DNA of 64,000 nt from Rufibacter sediminis (GCF_014269285.1 NZ_JACOAF010000042.1:42871-106870), one strand, 5' to 3'. Positions 1 through 8,436 are shown, counted from the first letter of the stretch. The notes: generated by a model from the letters alone, not told the origin. Numbers and translations: made by a program.

Positions 1-35
1 TTTAGAGCCTCTTTTTCAAAAACAAGCTCTAAACG
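1..35. repeat. 36-bp GTTTT palindrome family, copy 1
   Basis: Imperfect palindrome cut by the window edge, lying just downstream of paaH. It has the family layout: a TTTAGAGC left arm, a T-rich then A-rich centre, and a GCTCTAAAC right arm. Confidence 0.75.
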
Positions 36-45
36 GATCTCCTTC

Positions 46-1203
46 TTAAGGAAAGAACGTCTTGTTTTCGCGAACCATTTTCCGGAGGAGCGGGCTGGCG
101 CGGTAACGGTCTTCGTGGTACTCTTTGTACAGGGCATCCAGATTGGCCAGCACGTGCTCCGCTCCCAGTTCATCGGCCCAGGCTAGCAATCCTTTGGGGT
201 AATTCACGCCTTTGGTCATGGCCAGTTCCAGGTCTTCTTTGGAAGCGACGTTCATGGCCAGCGCTTCAATCGCCTCGTTGATGAGCATGACCAAGATGCG
301 GTTGAGGATGTAGTTACCCAGTTCCTCGTCTTTGGTGGGTTCCGGCGGCACGGCCCCTTCCTGGTAATTGAAAAAGCCCCTGCCCGATTTCCGGCCGAAG
401 TACCCGGCCTCAAAAAGGCGCTTCTGGGTGAACGAGGGCTTGTAGCGGGGATCGAAGAAGAACGAAGCGAACACCGATTCGGTAACGCGGTAATTGACAT
501 CGTGCCCGATGAAGTCCATCAAGGTGAACGGTCCCATTTTGAAGCCGCCCAGCTCGGTCATGGCCCAGTCAATGGTGGCGGGATCGGCGATGCCTTCTTC
601 GTACATCCGGATGGCCTCGCCGTAGTACGGACGCGCGACGCGGTTCACGATGAAACCCGGCGTGTCTTTGGTGATGACCGGCACCTTGCCCCAGGACTGC
701 ACCATCTGCTTGATTTCCTCCGCCAGGCCCTCGCGGGTCTGCACCGCCGGGATGATCTCCACCAGCGGCATCAACGGGGCCGGATTGAAAAAGTGAATGC
801 CGATGCATCGCTCGGGCTTCTCACAGGCCGCCGCAATAGAGGCAATGGAGAGCGAGGACGTGTTGGTAGCGAGAATACAGTCCTCCGTCACCATCAATTC
901 CAACTCTTTGAATAACTGCTGTTTCACCTGCAGGTCTTCTACCACCGCTTCCAGTAGCAGGTCACAGTTCCCGAACTCCTGGTTGTTCTCGGTGAAGTTC
1001 AGGCGGTCCAGAATGTCAGCCGCTTCGTTTTCGGAGATCCTGCCTTTTGAGGCCATTTTCCGCAACGTGTCCTTAATGGATTTGGCGGCCCGTTCCAGCG
1101 CCTGCGTGTTATTGTCCAGCAGATGCACTTTGTGTCCCGCCGTGGCGATGACCTGCGCAATGCCCGAGCCCATGGCTCCGCTCCCGATGATTCCTACAAT
1201 CAT
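46..1203 (-). CDS. paaH: 3-hydroxyacyl-CoA dehydrogenase, PaaH type
   Basis: NAD-dependent oxidation of 3-hydroxyadipyl-CoA to 3-oxoadipyl-CoA, a late step of the phenylacetyl-CoA pathway. The protein has 385 residues. It opens with a Rossmann nucleotide-binding loop (GIIGSGAMGSGIAQ, residues 4-17) and carries the family signature around GIHFFNPAPLMPLVE (about residues 135-150). A C-terminal helical 3HCDH domain follows, with a second partial copy near residues 290-385. The start codon overlaps the stop of the upstream paaG by 4 bp, so the two are probably translationally coupled. It is the last gene of the visible operon; paaK, paaZ, paaI and paaJ are not in the window and may lie beyond the left edge. 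Family assignment is firm; the substrate is inferred from the neighbours. Confidence 0.93.
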   Translation of the reverse strand: MIVGIIGSGAMGSGIAQVIATAGHKVHLLDNNTQALERAAKSIKDTLRKMASKGRISENEAADILDRLNFTENNQEFGNCDLLLEAVVEDLQVKQQLFKELELMVTEDCILATNTSSLSIASIAAACEKPERCIGIHFFNPAPLMPLVEIIPAVQTREGLAEEIKQMVQSWGKVPVITKDTPGFIVNRVARPYYGEAIRMYEEGIADPATIDWAMTELGGFKMGPFTLMDFIGHDVNYRVTESVFASFFFDPRYKPSFTQKRLFEAGYFGRKSGRGFFNYQEGAVPPEPTKDEELGNYILNRILVMLINEAIEALAMNVASKEDLELAMTKGVNYPKGLLAWADELGAEHVLANLDALYKEYHEDRYRASPLLRKMVRENKTFFP

Positions 1204-1985
1204 TGTCCCGTGAAATTAGGTTTCCGCTTCTGAATAAAGGCTTCTACACCTTCCTTGAAATCAGTTGTCTGGCCGGCTTGTTGCTGGTACACGGCCTCCT
1301 GATCCAGCTGCTCGGCCAGGGTATGCTGAAACGAGACGTTCAGCAGTTGTTTGGTGTACGCTAGTCCTTTGGTGGGCATCTGCGCCATTCTCTGGGCCAG
1401 GGCCGCTACTTCGGCTTGGAAGGAATCATCCGTGAAAGTTTTGTAGATCATGCCCATCTGCACGGCTTCAGCGGCGCTTACCTTGTCGCCGGTCATCATC
1501 AAGGCCGAGGCGCGTTGCAGGCCGATGAGCCGCGGCAGGAAGAACGTTCCCGCGCTATCTGGAATCAGGCCGATTTTGCTGAACGCCTGGATAAACGATG
1601 CCGATTCCTTGGCAACTACCAGGTCACAGGCAAGAGCCAGGTTGGCGCCGGCTCCGGCGGCTACGCCGTTCACGGCCGCAATCACGGGCTTGTTCAGCTC
1701 GCGCAGCAGCAGCACGATGGGGTTGTAATGCTCCACCACAATCCGGGAGATTTCCATGCTCTCGGGGGCGGTGGCTTCGGCCAGGTCCTGGCCGGCGCAG
1801 AAAGCTTTCCCCTCGCCGGTGAGCACCACTGCGCGTACTTCGTCATTCTGGGCGCAGGCCCGCAGGTGTTCCTGCAACGCCAGGGCCATCTCGCGGTTGA
1901 AGCTATTGAAAACGGAAGGACGGTTCAAAGTAAGCGTCGCGACGCCGTTTTCCAGCGAATAAGTGATGTAGGTCGTTTGGGTCAT
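1200..1985 (-). CDS. paaG: enoyl-CoA hydratase/isomerase, PaaG type (ring-1,2-epoxyphenylacetyl-CoA isomerase)
   Basis: Crotonase-fold protein expected to convert ring-1,2-epoxyphenylacetyl-CoA to oxepin-CoA. I chose the ATG at 1985 (261 residues, MTQTTYITYS), a few bases after the paaD stop. A start 10 codons earlier, at 2015, would overlap paaD by 26 bp. The oxyanion-hole segments GEGKAFCAGQDLAE and NGVAAGAGANLALACDLVVA are visible. The motif IGLIPDSAGTFFLPRL places the Asp-containing PDSxG loop typical of PaaG rather than a plain hydratase. It lies between paaD and paaH. A general enoyl-CoA hydratase (PaaF) cannot be excluded from sequence alone. Confidence 0.88.
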   Translation of the reverse strand: MTQTTYITYSLENGVATLTLNRPSVFNSFNREMALALQEHLRACAQNDEVRAVVLTGEGKAFCAGQDLAEATAPESMEISRIVVEHYNPIVLLLRELNKPVIAAVNGVAAGAGANLALACDLVVAKESASFIQAFSKIGLIPDSAGTFFLPRLIGLQRASALMMTGDKVSAAEAVQMGMIYKTFTDDSFQAEVAALAQRMAQMPTKGLAYTKQLLNVSFQHTLAEQLDQEAVYQQQAGQTTDFKEGVEAFIQKRKPNFTGQ

Positions 1986-1989
1986 AGGT

Positions 1990-2502
1990 TTATTTGAGGC
2001 ACTTGAAATAGTCAAACGGCTCCAGGCAGTTCTCGCACTGGTAATGCGCCTTGCAGGATGTGGACCCGAATTGGCTGATCAGTTTCGTGTTTTCAGAGGT
2101 ACAGAGCGGGCAGCGCACCACGGTATCCCGCCCGAAAAGCGCGTGAATATCTCCTTCCGGTTCTACGGGCGGCGCAATGCCGTAATCCTCCAGCTTCCGC
2201 TTTCCCTCAGGCGTGAGCCAATCAGTGGTCCAGGCGGGGCTGAGCTGCAGATTGACGGCAACGTCAGGGTACCCTTCTGCCAGGAGCTTCAGCTTGATGT
2301 CAGCGGCAATGGTGTTCATGGCCGGACAACCCGAGTACGTGGGCGTGATGGTGACCTGCACCTTGCCGTTTTCCTGCACCTGCACCTTTTTGAGCACGCC
2401 CAGATCCAGGATGCTCAGCACCGGGATCTCCGGGTCAGAGACCTCTTCCAGCAGTTTCCAGATGTTTTCTTCGGCAGTCACTTTGGTAGTATCAAGTAGC
2501 AC
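1990..2502 (-). CDS. paaD: phenylacetate-CoA oxygenase maturation protein PaaD
   Basis: Protein of 170 residues. The N-terminal two thirds is a MIP18/DUF59 domain (VSDPEIPVLSILDLG near residue 21 and YSGCPAMNTI near residue 97), the fold of SufT-like iron-sulfur assembly factors. The C-terminus has four CxxC-type cysteines (CPLC ... CENC, about residues 136-162) that look like a zinc or iron site. PaaD is needed for activity of the PaaABCE epoxidase, presumably by helping load its metal or Fe-S centres. It is separated from paaC by a 230-bp gap holding two repeats and is probably co-transcribed with paaG and paaH. Confidence 0.93.
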   Translation of the reverse strand: MLLDTTKVTAEENIWKLLEEVSDPEIPVLSILDLGVLKKVQVQENGKVQVTITPTYSGCPAMNTIAADIKLKLLAEGYPDVAVNLQLSPAWTTDWLTPEGKRKLEDYGIAPPVEPEGDIHALFGRDTVVRCPLCTSENTKLISQFGSTSCKAHYQCENCLEPFDYFKCLK

Positions 2503-2576
2503 GTATCAGGTAGCAAGACGAAGGATATTCTTGTGCTTGTTTTAGTAAGTTCTTCTAATAGCCTCTCCCCTTCTTG

Positions 2577-2661
2577 TCATCTTGGAAAGATCTTGTGGGC
2601 GAACTAGATTGGCTTTCATTCACCGCACCTGCCGTTCGCCCCTAAGATCCTTTTAGGATGA
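2577..2661. repeat. MITE-like imperfect inverted repeat between paaC and paaD
   Basis: Two 28-nt arms, 2577-2604 and 2634-2661, match in reverse complement at 22 of 28 positions. The arm cores are GATCTTGTGGGCGAAC and GTTCGCCCCTAAGATC. The 29-nt loop is unrelated. There is no open reading frame. It lies inside the paa transcript, so the RNA could fold into a long hairpin between paaC and paaD. Confidence 0.7.
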
Positions 2662-2685
2662 AAAAACGAGTTGAATTCAGTAGCT

Positions 2686-2721
2686 GTTTTAAAGCCGATT
2701 TTAGAAAAACAAGCCCAAAAC
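2686..2721. repeat. 36-bp GTTTT palindrome family, copy 2
   Basis: Starts GTTTTAAAGCCG and ends AAGCCCAAAAC, immediately downstream of paaC and next to the inverted repeat at 2577-2661. Confidence 0.8.
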
Positions 2722-2732
2722 AACCAGTTAAT

Positions 2733-3536
2733 TTACCACTCCAGCCCCGGATAAGCGCGTTGCAGGTACTGCAGTTCGGTTAAGAGATAGCCCAGGTGTT
2801 CCGTGTGACGGCCGGTTTTACCGCCTTGCTGCATGAACACGTTTTGCGGCACCTCCAGGGTCGCTTCGGCGAAGACCCGGGCGACGTGCGCGTCCCATTG
2901 CGGTTGTAGCGTCGCGTAATCCGGGATGAATTCGGACTGGGCCAACTGCTGCTCGGTCTGAGTCATGGTGTAGAGCTCGCCGGAGTAGCGCCATAGATTC
3001 GCCAAGGCTTTCTGGATGCGGCGTTTGCTCTCCTCAGTGCCGTCTCCTAAACGAATGATCCATTCCGAGCTCCACTTGAGGTGGTAGCTGGCTTCTTTGA
3101 AGGATTTGGCTGCGATGGCGGCCAAGCCCGGATCAGGGCTGTTCTGGAGCTCTTTTAGCAAAAAGAGGTGAAAACCATCAAAGAGAAACTGGCGCATGAC
3201 CGTATCCCCGAAATCGCCGTTGGGGAGTTCCACCAGCAGCGGGTTCTTGTAGTCCACGGCCTCGCGCAGGTACGCCAGATCATCTTCAGAGTGGCCTTTC
3301 CCTTCCAGCTCGGCGGCGTATTGGTACAGGCTGCGGGTCTCGCCTATCAGATCAAGGGCGATGTTGGCCATGGCCAGGTCCTGTTCCAGAATGGGCCCGT
3401 GCCCGCACCACTCAGACAGCCGATGCCCCAGAATGAGGCTGGTGTCGGCGAGTTGCAGGGTGTAGCCAAACAGCAGCGCCCGGAGCTCCGGCGAGTACGT
3501 CTGGACGGCGGCCGTGGGGGTATGGTGTAGATCCAT
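2733..3536 (-). CDS. paaC: phenylacetyl-CoA epoxidase structural subunit PaaC
   Basis: Structural, ferritin-like subunit that pairs with PaaA in the PaaABCE ring epoxidase. It has 267 residues, the usual length of the family. Typical PaaC segments include YTLQLADTSLILGHRLSEWCG near residue 25 (shown here as several shorter blocks: LILGHRLSEW, GPILEQDLAMANIALD), LPNGDFGDTVMRQFLFD and KEASYHLKWSSEW. The last of these keeps the ferritin ExxYH position although PaaC is not the catalytic subunit. The ATG lies 5 bp after the paaB stop, consistent with tight coupling. The 3' side carries two repeat elements before paaD. Confidence 0.94.
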   Translation of the reverse strand: MDLHHTPTAAVQTYSPELRALLFGYTLQLADTSLILGHRLSEWCGHGPILEQDLAMANIALDLIGETRSLYQYAAELEGKGHSEDDLAYLREAVDYKNPLLVELPNGDFGDTVMRQFLFDGFHLFLLKELQNSPDPGLAAIAAKSFKEASYHLKWSSEWIIRLGDGTEESKRRIQKALANLWRYSGELYTMTQTEQQLAQSEFIPDYATLQPQWDAHVARVFAEATLEVPQNVFMQQGGKTGRHTEHLGYLLTELQYLQRAYPGLEW

Positions 3537-3541
3537 GGCAC

Positions 3542-3832
3542 TTACATATTTTTGATTTCGGCAGGAACCTCGTAAAAGGTTGGGTGCCGGTACACTTTGT
3601 CGTTGGCGGGGTCAAAGAAAGCGGCGGCCTCGTCTGGATTGGACGCGTGCACGTTCCTGGACTCCACCACCCAGATGCTCACCCCTTCCATGCGGCGGGT
3701 GTACACATCACGGGCGTTCTGGATCGCCATTTCGGCATCGGCGGCGTGCAGGCTGCCTACGTGTTTATGGTCAAGGCCCTGCTTGCTTCGGATGAAGACT
3801 TCCCACAGTGGCCATTCTTTCTGCTGACTCAT
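3542..3832 (-). CDS. paaB: phenylacetyl-CoA epoxidase subunit PaaB
   Basis: Small subunit of 96 residues from the ATG at 3832 (MSQQKEWPLWEVFIRSK). An in-frame upstream start at 3907 would overlap the end of paaA, and the extra 25 residues do not fit the family. The typical PaaB features are WPLWEVFIRSKQGLDHKHVG, the DVYTRRMEG segment and ANDKVYRHPTFY near the C-terminus. PaaB bridges or stabilises the PaaAC heterodimers. It sits 40 bp from paaA and 5 bp from paaC. Confidence 0.94.
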   Translation of the reverse strand: MSQQKEWPLWEVFIRSKQGLDHKHVGSLHAADAEMAIQNARDVYTRRMEGVSIWVVESRNVHASNPDEAAAFFDPANDKVYRHPTFYEVPAEIKNM

Positions 3833-3872
3833 AGTTGGTATTTTGATGGGGTGAATGAAAGAATCGTTTAGT

Positions 3873-4832
3873 TTAACTGCCCTGCTTTTCAGCTTCGCGC
3901 TGGGCACGTTTTTGGGCGTGGGCCAGTGCGGCTTCGCGCACCCAGGCGCCTTCTTCGTGCGCTTTCACGCGGGTACTGATGCGGTCTTTGTTGCAAGGCC
4001 CGTTGCCTTTCACAACGTTCCAGAACTCCTCCCAGTCCACATCCCCAAAGTCATAGCCGTTTTTGGCTTCGTTCCATTTCAAGTCTTTGTCGGGCACGGT
4101 TAAGCCCAGGAACTCAGCTTGTGGCACCATCATGTCCACGAAGCGTTGGCGCAGCTCATCGTTGGTGAACCGCTTGATTTTCCAGCGCATGGACTGCTCA
4201 GTGTTGGGCGATTCCTCGTCCTTCGGCCCGAACATCATGAGTGTAGGCCACCACCAGCGGTTGAACGCCTCCTGGGCCATTTTCTTCTGCGCCGGAGCGC
4301 CGTTGCACAAGGTCATCATGATCTCGAAGCCCTGGCGCTGGTGGAAACTTTCCTCTTTGCAGACCCGCACCATGGCGCGCGCATACGGGCCGTAGGAGGT
4401 CCTGATTAAAGGCACCTGGTTCATGATGGCCGCGCCGTCCACAAGCCAGCCAATCGCCCCTATATCGGCCCAGGACAGGGTTGGGTAGTTGAAAATGCTG
4501 GAGTATTTGGCTTTGCCCGAGTGCAGGTCCGCGATCATCTGGTCGCGCGAGGTGCCCAGCGTTTCGGCGGCGCTATAGAGGTACAAGCCGTGCCCGGCCT
4601 CGTCCTGCACTTTGGAGAGCAGAATGGCTTTGCGCTTGAGCGATGGGGCGCGGGTGATCCAGTTGCCTTCGGGCAGCATGCCTACAATCTCAGAATGGGC
4701 GTGCTGCGAGATCTGGCGCACCAGCGTTTTGCGGTACTGCTCCGGCATCCAGTCTTTGGGCTCTATCCGGACCTCGTTCGCGATCTTCTCCTCAAATGCT
4801 TCTTCCAGTGATTTTTCTATGATCGTTTCCAT
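3873..4832 (-). CDS. paaA: phenylacetyl-CoA 1,2-epoxidase catalytic subunit PaaA
   Basis: Catalytic diiron subunit that inserts one oxygen atom into the aromatic ring of phenylacetyl-CoA. It has 319 residues. The ferritin-like diiron ligands are visible as [12 protein letters not shown] (ExxH, about residues 97-108) and [10 protein letters not shown] (ExxH, about residues 157-166), with [15 protein letters not shown] further on. It is the first structural gene after a 186-bp gap that separates it from paaE, a gap that holds a family repeat and a long perfect hairpin. Electrons come from PaaE. Confidence 0.96.
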   Translation of the reverse strand: METIIEKSLEEAFEEKIANEVRIEPKDWMPEQYRKTLVRQISQHAHSEIVGMLPEGNWITRAPSLKRKAILLSKVQDEAGHGLYLYSAAETLGTSRDQMIADLHSGKAKYSSIFNYPTLSWADIGAIGWLVDGAAIMNQVPLIRTSYGPYARAMVRVCKEESFHQRQGFEIMMTLCNGAPAQKKMAQEAFNRWWWPTLMMFGPKDEESPNTEQSMRWKIKRFTNDELRQRFVDMMVPQAEFLGLTVPDKDLKWNEAKNGYDFGDVDWEEFWNVVKGNGPCNKDRISTRVKAHEEGAWVREAALAHAQKRAQREAEKQGS

Positions 4833-4892
4833 ACCCTTTTAACAGTTGTGCTGATACTTACGTTTCAAATTCGCCCTGCGGCCGATGTTTCT

Positions 4893-4928
4893 GTTTTTCG
4901 CCTATTTCCTGAAAAATGGCTCTAAAAC
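4893..4928. repeat. 36-bp GTTTT palindrome family, copy 3
   Basis: Starts GTTTTTCGCC and ends GGCTCTAAAAC, in the paaE-paaA gap, 13 bp from the start of the perfect inverted repeat. Confidence 0.75.
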
Positions 4929-4941
4929 AGATTATTCCTTT

Positions 4942-5015
4942 GTAGGGGCAATCCCTTGTGGTTGCCCTTTACGATGGTTAGCTGTATGAGGGCAACCACA
5001 AGGGATTGCCCCTAC
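4942..5015. repeat. perfect 27-bp inverted repeat between paaE and paaA
   Basis: Arms 4942-4968 and 4989-5015 are exact reverse complements over 27 nt and enclose a 20-nt loop. The arm begins GTAGGGGCAATCCC and ends GTTGCCCT. No T-run follows on the minus strand, so it is not a classic terminator. Inside the paa mRNA it would make a very stable hairpin that could block decay or alter the paaE to paaA ratio. The outer motif GGGGCAAT/ATTGCCCC recurs in the terminator at 39547-39586. Confidence 0.9.
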
Positions 5016-5018
5016 GGT

Positions 5019-6095
5019 TTACTGATCAAAATCTACCACCACCCGCTCAGATAATGGCCGGGCCTGGCAGGTGAGAATGTAGCCGGCGGCCACTTCCTCG
5101 GGTTCCAGGGAGTAGTTCACGTCCATTTCCACTTCGCCTTCCAGCACTTTGGCGCGACAGGTGCTGCACACGCCGCCTTTGCAGGAATAAGGCACATCGG
5201 CTCCGGTCTCGGCGGCGGCGTCCAGAATGGTGTTGCCGTAGTACGACATCTCCAGGTTGAGGTAATTGCCGTCTAGCCGCACCTGCACCTGGCTTTTTTT
5301 GTCTTCAGAACCAATGGTGTTTTCGGCCCGTTTTTGGGATTTCTGCCCCGAATCAGCGGTGGTGAAAAGCTCGAAATGGATGCGCTCGCGGGACACACCT
5401 GCCTCTTCCAGCGCTTCCTTGGCGCCGAAGATCATTTCCTCAGGTCCGCACAGGAAGCATTCATCCACTTCCTCGGCTTTGATAAGTTTCTGGAGGAATA
5501 ACTGGGTTTTCGGCTTGTCAATGCGCCCGAAGAGCAGGTCGGTGTCGCCGTGCTCTCTGCTTAAGATGTGGTAGACGCTGAACCGATCTAGGAATTTGTT
5601 TTTGAGGCCTTCGATCTCCTCCTTGAACATGATGGAGTTGCGGCCTCGGTTCCCGTAGAGTAGCAGCACCTGGCTTTTAGGCTCGGCCAGCAGCACCGTT
5701 TTGATGATGGACAAAATGGGCGTGATGCCGCTTCCGGCCGCCACCATCACGTAGCTCTTCTGACGTTCCGGGTGCAGATCGGTATAGAATCTTCCCATGG
5801 GCGGCATGACTTCCAGTTCTTCGCCGGGCTGCAGAGCCTCGTTGGCGAAAGAGGAGAAACGTCCTTCGGGCACTTTCTTGATGGCCACCTTCCAGATGTT
5901 CTCCAGGGGGCTGGAGCAGATGGAATACGACCTTCTGAGCTCCTCGCCGTTGTGGTGCCGCCGGAACGTGAGGTACTGCCCCTGGGTGTAGCGAAAAGTG
6001 TCTTTCAACTCCTCGGGCACATCCAGGGTGACGGTCACGCTGTCGTGCGTTTCGCGGTGCACTTGCTTTATCTTTACTTTATGGAATCTGCTCAT
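5019..6095 (-). CDS. paaE: phenylacetyl-CoA epoxidase reductase subunit PaaE
   Basis: NAD(P)H-dependent reductase that passes electrons to the diiron PaaA. It has 358 residues. The order is an FAD-binding ferredoxin-reductase barrel (RRSYSICSSP near residue 54), a NAD-binding domain (VAAGSGITPILSI near residue 118, FLCGPEEMI near residue 214) and a plant-type 2Fe-2S ferredoxin domain with CKGGVCSTC at about residues 305-313 and the fourth Cys in ILTCQARP. The start overlaps the tetR stop by 4 bp (ATGA). This shows that the regulator and paaE are read from one transcript. Confidence 0.95.
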   Translation of the reverse strand: MSRFHKVKIKQVHRETHDSVTVTLDVPEELKDTFRYTQGQYLTFRRHHNGEELRRSYSICSSPLENIWKVAIKKVPEGRFSSFANEALQPGEELEVMPPMGRFYTDLHPERQKSYVMVAAGSGITPILSIIKTVLLAEPKSQVLLLYGNRGRNSIMFKEEIEGLKNKFLDRFSVYHILSREHGDTDLLFGRIDKPKTQLFLQKLIKAEEVDECFLCGPEEMIFGAKEALEEAGVSRERIHFELFTTADSGQKSQKRAENTIGSEDKKSQVQVRLDGNYLNLEMSYYGNTILDAAAETGADVPYSCKGGVCSTCRAKVLEGEVEMDVNYSLEPEEVAAGYILTCQARPLSERVVVDFDQ

Positions 6096-6682
6096 GGTTG
6101 TTTTTTCTCCAGACCATTAAAAAGGATCGTTAGGATGGTGTTTTCCAGTTCCTCCAGCGTGATGCCCCGGTTGGGTTTCCACCACAGCTCCACCCACCTC
6201 ACCGCCGAAAGAAGCGTGAACAAGGCCACGGATCGGTTCACTTCCTGTAATTCGCCCGCCTGAATGCCTTCCTCTATGAGACTGGCAAACCGTTTCTCGT
6301 AGTGGCTACGCAGGTCTTTGAACTCCTGCAGGGCTTCGGGTGACAAGTATTTCCAGTCATTGTTGGCCACCGACACCTCCGCGCCTTTGGTGGTCATCAG
6401 GTGCAGATGCAGCCGGACCAGGGCCTTCAGTTTCTCTATATAAGAGCTATCGGAACTTTCAATCTCCCCCAGTTGGGTGATGTAGGTAGTAGCAATGCCA
6501 AAGCAGATGGTTTTCAGAATCTCGTCCTTGGAACTGATGTAGTGGTACATGGTAGCCGCATCCATCCCGACTTGCTCCGCCAGATCCCGCATAGACGTAC
6601 CGCTAAAGCCTTTCTGTTTGAAAAGCTGGGCCGCTATTTCTATGATGTTCTCCCGCCGGAGGTCTTTCTTTTTCTTGGCCAT
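6092..6682 (-). CDS. paaR: TetR-family regulator of the paa operon
   Basis: Protein of 196 residues from the ATG at 6682 (MAKKKKDLRRENIIE). The upstream in-frame start at 6748 adds a Cys-rich tail not expected for the family. The N-terminal TetR helix-turn-helix is clear: FKQKGFSGTSMRDLAEQVG then MDAATMYHYISSKDEILKTI in residues about 20-60. The C-terminal domain is the variable ligand-binding half. It is first in the operon and 4-bp coupled to paaE. In other bacteria paa TetR repressors respond to phenylacetyl-CoA, and I infer the same here. The symbol is by context. Confidence 0.88.
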   Translation of the reverse strand: MAKKKKDLRRENIIEIAAQLFKQKGFSGTSMRDLAEQVGMDAATMYHYISSKDEILKTICFGIATTYITQLGEIESSDSSYIEKLKALVRLHLHLMTTKGAEVSVANNDWKYLSPEALQEFKDLRSHYEKRFASLIEEGIQAGELQEVNRSVALFTLLSAVRWVELWWKPNRGITLEELENTILTILFNGLEKKQP

Positions 6683-6834
6683 TAAACCGATGTCATCACA
6701 ATGGCGCTGCCTTGTAAGCTTTGCTTCTGGTGGGCAGCAGCCGTTCATTGGTAGATCAATCTAACAAGTATACGAAGCTTCAAAGAATTTATCAAATGTT
6801 TGTTTGACTTTTAGCAAAATTAGGAAGGCATAGA

Positions 6835-6878
6835 AAAGCCCTGTGTCTTCTACTTATCAGCAGAAGACACAGGGCTTT
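6835..6878 (-). terminator. terminator of the small secreted-protein gene
   Basis: Perfect 17-bp hairpin: arms 6835-6851 and 6862-6878, 10-nt loop, core AAAGCCCTGTGTC. On the minus strand it is followed by a short T-rich stretch. It separates the gene at 6920-7432 from the tetR-paa operon, so tetR must have its own promoter in 6683-6834. Confidence 0.85.
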
Positions 6879-6919
6879 CTTAAATGATTTAAATTAATGA
6901 TTAACGGCCAGAGGTCCGC

Positions 6920-7432
6920 TTAGTCATTCTTCACCAGGAACTCGTAGCGCTTGTTTTCTTTCTCGTCTAACACGCACACAAAGTCACCGGTTTTCAGGGG
7001 TTGGGCTAACACGAGTTTACCTGAGGTTTTAAAGCCGGAAACTCCCGCCACAATGGCTGGTGTCACCACTCCTTCTAATTTGGTTCTCATCTTCTCAGCA
7101 CCGGAAGGATCTAACACCAGAATGGTGAAGAGCTTGGCATCGGCTGAAGCGGCCGTGTACCGGGAAATGTCAAACTGCAACACTCCGCCCGCGGGCACTT
7201 TGGCAAGTTCTTCTTTTTTCATCGCCTCGTTCCACTTTTTCGCAAACGCGTCTTTTTTAACGAGGGCCTGCAGTTCTTTGGGTGTATTGTAGACCACGGC
7301 GGTGGTTCGGTTAGAAGTCACATCCAGGATGTTCACGTCTTTGGTAGGCTGTGGCTGGTGGTGTTTCTTTACCTCCTGCGCAGCTACGAACAAGGGCATC
7401 AGGAAAGCAATGGTGAGTAGAGTTCTTTTCAT
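6920..7432 (-). CDS. putative secreted protein of unknown function
   Basis: I do not recognise this family. The 170-residue protein starts at the ATG at 7432 (MKRTLLTIAFLMPLFVAAQ), which gives a clean signal peptide with a predicted cut after AQ. A longer reading from 7459 would bury it. The mature part contains KHHQPQPTKDVNILDVTSN and several beta-rich segments (TILVLDPSGAEKM, LVLAQPLKTGDFVCVLD). It has no cysteine pair or obvious catalytic motif. It is transcribed alone, with its own terminator at 6835-6878. A periplasmic or exported role is inferred from the signal peptide only. Confidence 0.72.
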   Translation of the reverse strand: MKRTLLTIAFLMPLFVAAQEVKKHHQPQPTKDVNILDVTSNRTTAVVYNTPKELQALVKKDAFAKKWNEAMKKEELAKVPAGGVLQFDISRYTAASADAKLFTILVLDPSGAEKMRTKLEGVVTPAIVAGVSGFKTSGKLVLAQPLKTGDFVCVLDEKENKRYEFLVKND

Positions 7433-8173
7433 AAAGGGTTGGTTTAGGCTGGGATTCAAAATAGTATAGTTTTCTCATTCAAAAATAAGCAATAAAGCAG
7501 ATAACTACAATTTAATGCAATCAGAAAAGCTGCTTAAGATATAAATGTCAATAATTGCACTATAATACTATAGATCTTAAGCTTGCTGTAAACAAGTTTT
7601 ATGAACTAGCCAAGTAATAAAGATCGATTTTGCTTGTTTGTAGAAAAAATGGAGCACTTTTATTTTAACTCACCTTAAGTATCTTAATATTCCTTACTCT
7701 TGGAAGTGGCAAGTTTAAATAAGATTAAATTTTCTTTCTTACAAATAGATAAGCAAAAGCACCTGTAATATATTATTATCCTTTGTTTTCAGCTTCATCA
7801 AAGTAACAAGCAAAGAGGTTAAAATTGGCTTAAAGCAAAGCCATCTCTCAGGTAGAATACTGCAACAATATCAGGTGCCATGAACGCCCAGAGAATTGAA
7901 AAGACGGGACCTAAATCTATAGTTAGAGCTTTGTCACGACTGAAGCACAAAGCAGCGCCCGCCGGACGCTGGAAGTGGCTTCGTTCAGAAGCGTTACCCA
8001 CCTAAAATGAAGTGGTTAAGATCATTCTACGCCCCCTCTAAATTGGTAAAGCGCCCGCAGACAGCTTTTTACAAAGTACTGCCTCATTAATAAAAAATAA
8101 TTTTTTCTTTTAATAGATACATTTGAACGATTTTTTTACTTACTTGGTAGTACCTGTATAATCAAAAAACAAT
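7433..8173. other. long AT-rich intergenic region upstream of the cold-shock gene
   Basis: About 740 bp without a convincing gene. The part 7500-7800 is very AT-rich. A 41-codon reading frame at 7880-8005 on the plus strand is rich in Arg and Lys, but I cannot support it as a gene. The last 60 bp before 8174 are AT-rich and must hold the cold-shock promoter and a 5' leader. Confidence 0.5.
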
Positions 8174-8365
8174 ATGAACAACGGTAAAGTAAAATTCTTT
8201 AACACCGAAAAAGGCTTCGGATTCATTAAAGACAGCAATTCAAACCAAGAGTATTTCGTGCACGTGTCTGGTCTGGTAGACGAAATCAGAGAGAACGACG
8301 AAGTTACTTTTGAACTCAAAGAAGGCAAAAAAGGGCTAAACGCAGTAAACGTTAGACTCGCTTAG
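8174..8365 (+). CDS. cold-shock domain protein (CspA family)
   Basis: Single cold-shock domain of 63 residues, typical of Bacteroidota CspA-like proteins. It binds single-stranded RNA or DNA and is usually an RNA chaperone. RNP1 (KGFGFI, residues 13-18) and RNP2 (YFVHVS, residues 27-32) are both present, as is the opening NNGKVKFFN. It is a monocistronic gene with a strong terminator at 8388-8422. Cold induction through the leader is common in the family but is not shown here. Confidence 0.96.
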   Translation: MNNGKVKFFNTEKGFGFIKDSNSNQEYFVHVSGLVDEIRENDEVTFELKEGKKGLNAVNVRLA

Positions 8366-8387
8366 TCTTTGTAATAAAGACTTTTTG

Positions 8388-8422
8388 AAAAAAAGCCTCA
8401 CCGTTTGGTGGGGCTTTTTTTA
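8388..8422 (+). terminator. intrinsic terminator of the cold-shock gene
   Basis: A-run, GC hairpin with AGCCTCACC and GGTGGGGCT arms, then seven Ts, 22 bp after the stop codon. Confidence 0.9.
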
Positions 8423-8436
8423 TGGTGTTCCATTAT

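Noticed and set aside
4942-5015. Rho-independent terminator ending a tetR-paaE transcript
   Set aside because: The hairpin is not followed by a T-run on the coding strand, and the gene order needs paaA to be read through.
7819-8001. 60-codon minus-strand frame upstream of the cold-shock gene
   Set aside because: No ribosome-binding site and no recognisable motif in a long AT-rich non-coding region; it looks like chance.
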